64,000 nucleotides of DNA. Origin: Clostridiaceae bacterium (GTDB lineage: Bacteria; Bacillota; Clostridia; Oscillospirales; Acutalibacteraceae). The stretch lies in NCBI GenBank assembly GCA_021769555.1, contig JAETSR010000005.1, positions 62,001 to 126,000 on the forward strand, written 5' to 3'. Shown here one piece after another: positions 59,026 through 64,000 of the stretch; positions within the stretch are counted from its first letter, which is position 1; each line of letters begins with the position of its first letter. The translations under genes were made by a program, and so were the position numbers. Below the pieces are notes generated by a model. The model was given only the letters and a program-made list of their open reading frames with translations. It did not search any database and was not told the DNA's origin.

Positions 59026-60036
59026 ATGTACCTTCGCACCCTCAGCACTGAAGAAATGAGCAGGCTCTATGACCCCTGCTTAAAGCGGGACTTCCCCCCC
59101 GATGAGCTCATGCCCTGGAAGCTGATGGAGCCCCTTATAAAGGGCGGCTTCCAGCGCTCGATAGGGTTTTTCGACGATAAGGGCTTTGCGGCCTACGCAC
59201 TGTTTATCACCGACGGCAGCAAACGCCCGGGCACGGCCCTTCTCAATTACTTCGCCGTGGAGCCGGGGCGCCGGGGGGATGGCGTGGGCACCCGGTGCCT
59301 CAGGCTCATGAGGGAGGCCCTGAGGGGTCGGGGGTGCAGGATTATCTTCGAGGTGGAGGACCCCCAGTCCGCCCCAAACCGGGAGTACGCCCAAAGGCGC
59401 ATAGACTTCTACAGGAGGGCCGGGGCCAGGAGCACCAATGTGGGCTCCACGCTCTTCGGGGTGGAGTACCTTATAATGGTCCTTGAGGCCGAGGGGGAGG
59501 AAAATACCCTCAGCGACCGGGAGCTGGCAGATGAGCTTCTCTCCCTGTACCATGTGGCCGTGGCCCCCAAGTTCAACTTTGAGGAGGTCTGCCAGGTGAA
59601 GCTCCTTCCCCACCGGGAGAGCGGCAGCTTCAGCCGGGACCTTGGGCGCACCCTTACCTTTCTCCTTCGGAGCCGCAAGCGGTTCATGGGGGAGAAGCTC
59701 CGGGAATACGGCCTTTCAGGGGGGATGTACATGATACTCCTCCATGTGGACCGGCACCCCGGGTACAGCCAGGACTACGTGGCCAACCACCTGTACCTTG
59801 ACAAGTGCAGCGTGGCCCGGAAGGTGAAGAAGCTTGAGGAGCTCTCCTACCTCTACCGGGAGACGGACCCCAGCGACCGGCGGCAGAACAAGCTCTATCT
59901 CACCGATAGGGGCAGGGGCCTTGTCCCTACAATCCGCAAGTATCTGGGCCAGTGGGGAGACGAGGTCACTGCCCCCCTGACGCAGCAGGAAAAGGAGACC
60001 CTTCTCTCCCTGCTCATGAGGACTGTGAAAAGATAA
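59026..60036 (+). CDS. GNAT-MarR fusion protein
   Basis: 336 residues. Residues 1 to about 165 form a GNAT-like domain (ALLNYFAVEPGRRGDGVGTRCLRLM, then DFYRRAGARSTNVG). Residues about 195-336 form a MarR winged-helix domain (LSGGMYMILLHVDRHPGYSQDYVANHLYLDKCSVARKVKKLEELSYLYRETDPSDRRQNKLYLTDRG). Known fusions that I recall carry MarR first; here GNAT is first. A metabolite-sensing or self-modifying regulator is possible, but that is inference. Terminator follows. Confidence 0.85.
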   Translation: MYLRTLSTEEMSRLYDPCLKRDFPPDELMPWKLMEPLIKGGFQRSIGFFDDKGFAAYALFITDGSKRPGTALLNYFAVEPGRRGDGVGTRCLRLMREALRGRGCRIIFEVEDPQSAPNREYAQRRIDFYRRAGARSTNVGSTLFGVEYLIMVLEAEGEENTLSDRELADELLSLYHVAVAPKFNFEEVCQVKLLPHRESGSFSRDLGRTLTFLLRSRKRFMGEKLREYGLSGGMYMILLHVDRHPGYSQDYVANHLYLDKCSVARKVKKLEELSYLYRETDPSDRRQNKLYLTDRGRGLVPTIRKYLGQWGDEVTAPLTQQEKETLLSLLMRTVKR

Positions 60037-60043
60037 TATTATG

Positions 60044-60078
60044 AAAACCGGCCCGCTTTTACCCGGGGCCGGTTTTTT
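60044..60078. terminator. Bidirectional terminator
   Basis: AAAACCGGCCC/GGGCCGGTTTT hairpin followed by T residues on the plus side; it also ends the convergent HAD-CBS gene. Confidence 0.85.
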
Positions 60079-61449
60079 TCAGCTCTCTCCCAGCACGTCC
60101 CAGGGGGTCAGCATACCCAGAAGGGGCTGGTCCGGCCTGCCGTCCCGGGTGATGAATATCACGGACACCCGCTTGTTCCTGGCCCGCACCTGCTCGAAGC
60201 GTCCGCGCACATAGATATACGTGGCGTCGGCGGGAACGAACTCGTAGTTCTCCACATGCTCCTCAACGGCAAGATAGCCCCTGAGGTCCTTTATGGTGGT
60301 CTCCGGGGTGAGCCCCCGCCCCCTGTTCTTTAAGAGATAGCGCATTACAGAGCCTGAGCTGAACACCCCATAGAACCGGTCCTCCTTCATTACGGGCACG
60401 TGGGAGTAGCCGTTCTTCTCCATGAGCTCCATCACCCTTAAAACCTTCTGCGCCGCCCCTACCTTTAACACCCGGTCCCCCCGGGTGGCGTAGTCGATGG
60501 CGAGAGGGGGCCTCTGCACAAAGTCCAGCACCTCTTTTAAAGCGTCCACCACCGGCTGTGATGGGACCACCACCGGCTCGCCGTCCATATTGGCGCTGTG
60601 GGCCATAAGGTTCCTGATATGCCTACATATGTCCAGCTTATCCCTTATTGGGGCGCTCTCATAGTCTTTTATGAACTCATACACCGCGCTGGTATAGTGC
60701 CGCCGGGAGTTCCGGAATTTGTCCTCAAGCTCATCCTCCACCTGCTTATAGAGGTCCAGAAAAAGCTGGGCCCGCTCCCGTCCGTCTGCGGAGCTGTCCT
60801 TTTCCCCGGCCAACGCCGTGCAGAGCCTCAAGAGCTCCCCCACGTCCCCGGCCATGTACTCGGCCCCGGCCTCCTCCAGCTCCCCGGGGGCTGAGTAGCC
60901 GTAGCCCGCGCCTATGCTCTCTATGCCGCAGCATTTCGCGCCCTCTATATCGTAGCTCCTGTCCCCTATCATGACCACCTCGGAAAGGGGCGGCTCCCCC
61001 AAGAGCCTGAGGGCCTGGTCTATCACATGGGCCTTTGTGGGCCTGGTGCCGTCGTCGCCCACCACATGGGTGAAGTACCGCTCTATGTCCCGCATTGCCA
61101 GTATCTTCCTCGCGCCCTCCTCCCGCTTTGAGGTGGCCACGCAAAGGGTGGCGGCGCCGCTGAGCCGGGCCAGGAGCCGGTCGATATTGGGGTATAACGG
61201 GCTCTTATAGAGGCCCGCGGCGTTATAGCGCTCCCGATATATTTTTACGGCCCGCTTGGCCTCGTTCTCGCTCATACCGCAAAATTCCCGGAAGGAGTCC
61301 ATAAGGGGCGGCCCCACGAACTGCCTGAGGAAATCCTCCTCCTGGGGCGTCCAGCCCAGCTCCGAGAGGGCGTACTGCACGCATTCGGTTATGCCCTGGC
61401 CGGTGTCCGCCAGAGTGCCGTCCAGGTCAAAGAGAAAGTATTTTTTCAT
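60079..61449 (-). CDS. HAD phosphatase fused to a HEPN-like helical domain and CBS pair
   Basis: 456 residues. Residues 1-215 are a phosphoglycolate-phosphatase-type HAD: FDLDGTLADTG (Asp8, Asp10), VATSKR, Lys139, GDRSYDIEGA. Residues about 225-315 are helical and contain RHIRNLMAH, an R-x4-H pattern (Arg279, His284) as in HEPN domains. Residues about 320-456 are a CBS pair (VMELMEKNGYSHVPVMKEDRFYGVFS, LLGMLTPWDVL). ATG 61449 has GGAGAGG 7 bases upstream and overlaps the rnmV stop; the frame extending to 61608 was rejected. HAD and CBS calls are firm; HEPN is a motif-level inference. Substrate unknown. Confidence 0.85.
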   Translation of the reverse strand: MKKYFLFDLDGTLADTGQGITECVQYALSELGWTPQEEDFLRQFVGPPLMDSFREFCGMSENEAKRAVKIYRERYNAAGLYKSPLYPNIDRLLARLSGAATLCVATSKREEGARKILAMRDIERYFTHVVGDDGTRPTKAHVIDQALRLLGEPPLSEVVMIGDRSYDIEGAKCCGIESIGAGYGYSAPGELEEAGAEYMAGDVGELLRLCTALAGEKDSSADGRERAQLFLDLYKQVEDELEDKFRNSRRHYTSAVYEFIKDYESAPIRDKLDICRHIRNLMAHSANMDGEPVVVPSQPVVDALKEVLDFVQRPPLAIDYATRGDRVLKVGAAQKVLRVMELMEKNGYSHVPVMKEDRFYGVFSSGSVMRYLLKNRGRGLTPETTIKDLRGYLAVEEHVENYEFVPADATYIYVRGRFEQVRARNKRVSVIFITRDGRPDQPLLGMLTPWDVLGES

Positions 61450-62045
61450 AGGGTGTCCTCTCCTTCCGGTGATAGGAGCCTTATAAGCTCCTCTTTTGAA
61501 TAAAGTGAATTGAGGGCCTGCAAAAGGCCGTTTGCAGAGAGCCGCTCGGGAAGCCCCAGCCGCCTTTGAAGGGCCTTCCTCCTCTCTGCGGAGCCCTCCC
61601 CCCCGCAAAGGCCCAGCTCAAAGAGGTCCGCCTTGGTGATGCCGTTTTTTCCCTCATTCCCCGGGACATCGTCTATATCCGCCCCCGCCCTTCTCAGGCA
61701 GTCCTCAAGCACCGTGAGGGTCATGCCCTCCACACCCAGCTTGCCCTCCTTGGAGGGCCTTGCCTTGCGGCGCTCCTTGCCGTATATATCCGGGATATAG
61801 GCGTGCTTCACCTGCTCTGGGGGGAGGCATTGGCTGAGCCTGCTCCTGATAAGGAAGCCCGCGCCGTCGCTGTCTGTGAGTATTATGACCCCGCGCTTTG
61901 CCGCAAGCTGACGGATGAGCTCCATCTTCTCCCGGTCCTTGAATATGGCGAAGCCCCCGGTCTCGACTATCGTGCCCTCTATAAGGGAGCTCAGCTTAGC
62001 CTTGTCACAGCGCCCCTCAACGATTATGGCCTCCCGCACCCTCAT
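61446..62045 (-). CDS. rnmV: Ribonuclease M5
   Basis: 199 residues. TOPRIM domain: EAIIVEGRCDKAKL (about 5-18), TDSDGAGFLIRSRL. RNase M5 matures the 5S rRNA precursor in Firmicutes. KHAYIPDIYGKERRK and VEGMTLTVLEDCL are typical. It overlaps holA and the HAD-CBS gene by four bases on either side, so the three are translationally coupled. Confidence 0.95.
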   Translation of the reverse strand: MRVREAIIVEGRCDKAKLSSLIEGTIVETGGFAIFKDREKMELIRQLAAKRGVIILTDSDGAGFLIRSRLSQCLPPEQVKHAYIPDIYGKERRKARPSKEGKLGVEGMTLTVLEDCLRRAGADIDDVPGNEGKNGITKADLFELGLCGGEGSAERRKALQRRLGLPERLSANGLLQALNSLYSKEELIRLLSPEGEDTL

Positions 62046-63100
62046 CCGTTCTGCACCGCCATCAGCAGCCTTGACATAAGCCCCTCAAGGACCAGCTGTG
62101 GGTCCAGGCTTGAGCCCTTCAGGGACATGTCCGCGTCCATGAGGTGCCCCAGGCAGGTCCTCAGGCAGGAGAGGCTCAAGTTCCGGGAGGAGCGCTCGGC
62201 GTTTCGGAGCCGGAAGCTGCCCCCCTTGCCCTTATACTCCGGTGCGTACTCGGTGACAGCCGCCGCTGTGAGCCCGCTCTCAAGGGCGGCCTTCACCCTG
62301 TACATGTCTATATAGGCCGAGGCCATGGCCCCCAGCACCGCCACAGGCTTCTCCCCCTGGGAGAGCACCTGCCCCAGCTCATTATACGCCGCCTCGTACC
62401 TCCCGGCCGTCAGGTCCCCCACCATTTTGAACACCTTAATCTGGGCGCTCTTTGGGGTCAGCTCCTCCACGCATTGGGGGGTTATCACACTACCGCCTGT
62501 CCCGAGGGTATAGGCACAGAGCTTTTCAAGCTCCCGGCGAAGGGTGTTAAGGTCGTTCCCCGCATAGTCCGTGAGCCGGTCAAAGCTGTCCCTTCGCAGC
62601 TCGCAGCCCTGGCGGGCGGCCTCAGCCACCAGCTTTTCGTATATCTCCCTCTCCCCAAGCCTCTCAAATTCCAGGGTGCAGCCGTACTTTGCGGCCCGGT
62701 CCATGAACTTCTTCCACTTTGCCGAGCGCTTTTGGGGGACGTCCAGGGTGGGGTAGTAGAACACCAGGGTGGTGGTGTCAGGCAGGTCCTCCATGAGCTC
62801 ACAGAGGCGGTCCAGGTCCTGGGGGGGCTTGGTGTCCGGGTCGAAGTCCGACACCGCCACACACTTGCACTGTGCCATAAAGGGCAGGGCCTCCGCAGCG
62901 GCGGCAATGCTCTCAGCCTCGGAGTCGTTTGTGAAGCGGGGGCTGTTGAACTCCGGAAAGGCCCCGCCCCCGGCCCGGTCTATGAGCTTCCTTGCGGCGG
63001 GCTTCAATAAAAGCTTCTCCTCGCCGAAAAGGACGTACAGGGGGGCGAGGCTCCCGGATGAGAGCTGGGCCCTAAGCTCCTGCCTGGTTATCTTGGGCAT
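62042..63100 (-). CDS. holA: DNA polymerase III delta subunit
   Basis: Clamp-loader subunit, 352 residues. LAPLYVLFGEEKLLLKPAARKLID at the start and YAGNDLNTLRRELEKLCAY, IKVFKMVGDLTAGRYEAA in the middle match HolA. ATG 63100 has GGGGTG 7 bases upstream and lies 1 base after the rnfB stop; the longer frame to 63193 was rejected. Confidence 0.92.
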   Translation of the reverse strand: MPKITRQELRAQLSSGSLAPLYVLFGEEKLLLKPAARKLIDRAGGGAFPEFNSPRFTNDSEAESIAAAAEALPFMAQCKCVAVSDFDPDTKPPQDLDRLCELMEDLPDTTTLVFYYPTLDVPQKRSAKWKKFMDRAAKYGCTLEFERLGEREIYEKLVAEAARQGCELRRDSFDRLTDYAGNDLNTLRRELEKLCAYTLGTGGSVITPQCVEELTPKSAQIKVFKMVGDLTAGRYEAAYNELGQVLSQGEKPVAVLGAMASAYIDMYRVKAALESGLTAAAVTEYAPEYKGKGGSFRLRNAERSSRNLSLSCLRTCLGHLMDADMSLKGSSLDPQLVLEGLMSRLLMAVQNG

Positions 63101-63101
63101 G

Positions 63102-63896
63102 TCACTGCACCCCGCACATGGTGATGATTTTCCTCGGGCATGCCTCGGCGCACTTGCCGCAGCCGGTGCACTTCTCCGGGTCCACCGCGGCAAGGCCGTT
63201 CGCTACGGTTACTGCCCCCGCCTCGCAGGTCTTCTGGCACTTCATGCAGCCTATGCAGCCCACCTTGCAGCTCTGCATGGTGTCCCTGCCCTTATCGCAG
63301 CTTGAGCAGCGCACCACAGCCATCTTCTTCACCGGGGCCAGCTTAATGAGCCCCTTGGGGCAGGCCTTCTCGCATTTGCCGCAGGCCACGCACTTCTCCT
63401 CATCTATCACCGCCACGCCGTTGCATATCTTTATGGCCCCATAGTCGCAGACCTTCAGGCAGTCCCCAAGGCCCAGGCACCCGAAGCGGCAGCTGGACGT
63501 GCCTCCATTGAGAAGGGAGGCGGCGGTGCAGCTCTCAAGGCCGTCGTACTCCATCTTCTCCGTGGTATTGTCAGAGCTCCCCATGCAGCGCACGAAAGCG
63601 GCCTTTCGCTCCATCTCCACGTCGCCGGAGCCCAGTATCTCCCCACATTTCTTTGCCACATCAGCGCCCCCCGGCGAACAGAGCCCTGGCACGGCCTCCC
63701 CCTTCGCCATGGCCGCCGCGTAGCCGGGACAGCCCGAGTACCCGCAGGCCCCGCAGTTCGCCCCGGGGAGTATGGCCTCCAAAGCCTCGGCCCGCTCGTC
63801 CTTGGGCACGGCCATCACCACGGAGGCCACAGCAAGAATGACCCCCGCGAGCAGCCCGATTATCCCCACAATCATAATTGGTGTGAGCATTTCCAT
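63102..63896 (-). CDS. rnfB: Rnf electron-transport complex subunit B
   Basis: 264 residues. N-terminal membrane helix (about 6-28), the 4Fe-4S cluster motif GANCGACGYSGCPGYA, and several CxxCxxC ferredoxin clusters (CVACGKCEKACP, CIGCMKCQKTC, CTGCGKCAEACP). RnfB takes electrons from ferredoxin in the ion-pumping Rnf complex. rnfC, D, G, E and A are not in the window; the neighbour upstream is the end of a lipoprotein gene, so rnfB appears detached from the usual rnfCDGEAB order. Confidence 0.93.
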   Translation of the reverse strand: MEMLTPIMIVGIIGLLAGVILAVASVVMAVPKDERAEALEAILPGANCGACGYSGCPGYAAAMAKGEAVPGLCSPGGADVAKKCGEILGSGDVEMERKAAFVRCMGSSDNTTEKMEYDGLESCTAASLLNGGTSSCRFGCLGLGDCLKVCDYGAIKICNGVAVIDEEKCVACGKCEKACPKGLIKLAPVKKMAVVRCSSCDKGRDTMQSCKVGCIGCMKCQKTCEAGAVTVANGLAAVDPEKCTGCGKCAEACPRKIITMCGVQ

Positions 63897-63948
63897 TTTT
63901 GTAACAGTCCTTTCCGGGGGCTATGGCCCCATGTGAATATTATTTCTT

Positions 63949-64000
63949 TTAGGATTCCGCGAGCATCATCTCAACCGTCCTATAAGTCTTCTCTATGAGC
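63949..64000 (-). CDS. C-terminal end of a solute-binding-like lipoprotein (cut by window edge)
   Basis: Only 16 codons are visible, reading LIEKTYRTVEMMLAES and stop (TAA at 63951-63949). The tail matches the shared ending of the array at 33.5-40.4 kb, e.g. DKTYTTLKMMLAES. The bases 63897-63948 before rnfB show no promoter. Assignment rests on this short tail only. Confidence 0.6.
   Translation of the reverse strand, partial: LIEKTYRTVEMMLAES

Noticed and set aside
63897-63948. Riboswitch or promoter before rnfB
   Set aside because: Only 52 bases with a GGGGGCTATGGCCCC stem-loop; no promoter pair or known riboswitch motif is visible.

Overview
The window is a GC-rich bacterial chromosome segment with almost continuous coding. 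Gene content and promoter style point to a Clostridia member, most likely Oscillospirales/Ruminococcaceae. The signs are consensus sigma-A promoters, strong purine-rich ribosome sites, a T-box in front of ileS, the dgt-dnaG-rpoD cluster, RNase M5, AddA, RnfB, a Rae1/YacP-type domain and DUF1062/DUF1622/DUF2087 proteins. The rank below order is inference. I see no rRNA, tRNA, CRISPR array, insertion sequence or prophage.

Layout. 1-4.2 kb: the 5' end of ileS with its T-box leader, three paralogous small membrane-anchored proteins, a Cof-type HAD phosphatase and a divergent GNAT acetyltransferase. 4.3-16.5 kb, minus strand: rpoB-rpoC-rpsL-rpsG-fusA-tuf, with clear promoters before rpoB, rpsL and tuf. 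16.5-25.3 kb: a GNAT gene, small zinc-ribbon and membrane proteins, an Rrf2 regulator, the rpoD-dnaG-dgt cluster, a YigZ-like protein, rpmE and a PHP-domain protein. 25.4-31.7 kb, plus strand: an F-type ATP synthase operon in which the separate delta gene is missing and a delta C-terminal domain is fused to the N-terminus of alpha. 31.7-32.4 kb: an XRE repressor and a divergent small membrane gene controlled by twin operators.

32.4-48.9 kb, plus strand: pyrB behind a promoter and terminator-like attenuator, then five tandem solute-binding-like lipoproteins, then pyrI, addA, a degenerate GH2 beta-mannosidase-like gene, and a TetM-like translational GTPase fused to a Rae1/YacP (NYN) ribonuclease domain. 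49-58.2 kb, mostly minus: carD-adh-trmH, an UMF1-type MFS transporter, an AraC/GyrI-like regulator, a chemoreceptor and two GH25 proteins, one of which has lost catalytic residues. 58.3-60 kb, plus: a phosphinothricin-acetyltransferase-like GNAT and a GNAT-MarR fusion. 60-64 kb, minus: rnfB-holA-rnmV, a HAD/HEPN-like/CBS fusion, and at the window edge the last codons of what looks like a sixth copy of the lipoprotein family.

The most unusual items are the delta-alpha ATP synthase fusion, the GTPase-Rae1 fusion, and the lipoprotein array that separates the two aspartate transcarbamoylase subunit genes. All assignments come from reading the sequence and from family knowledge; no searches were run.
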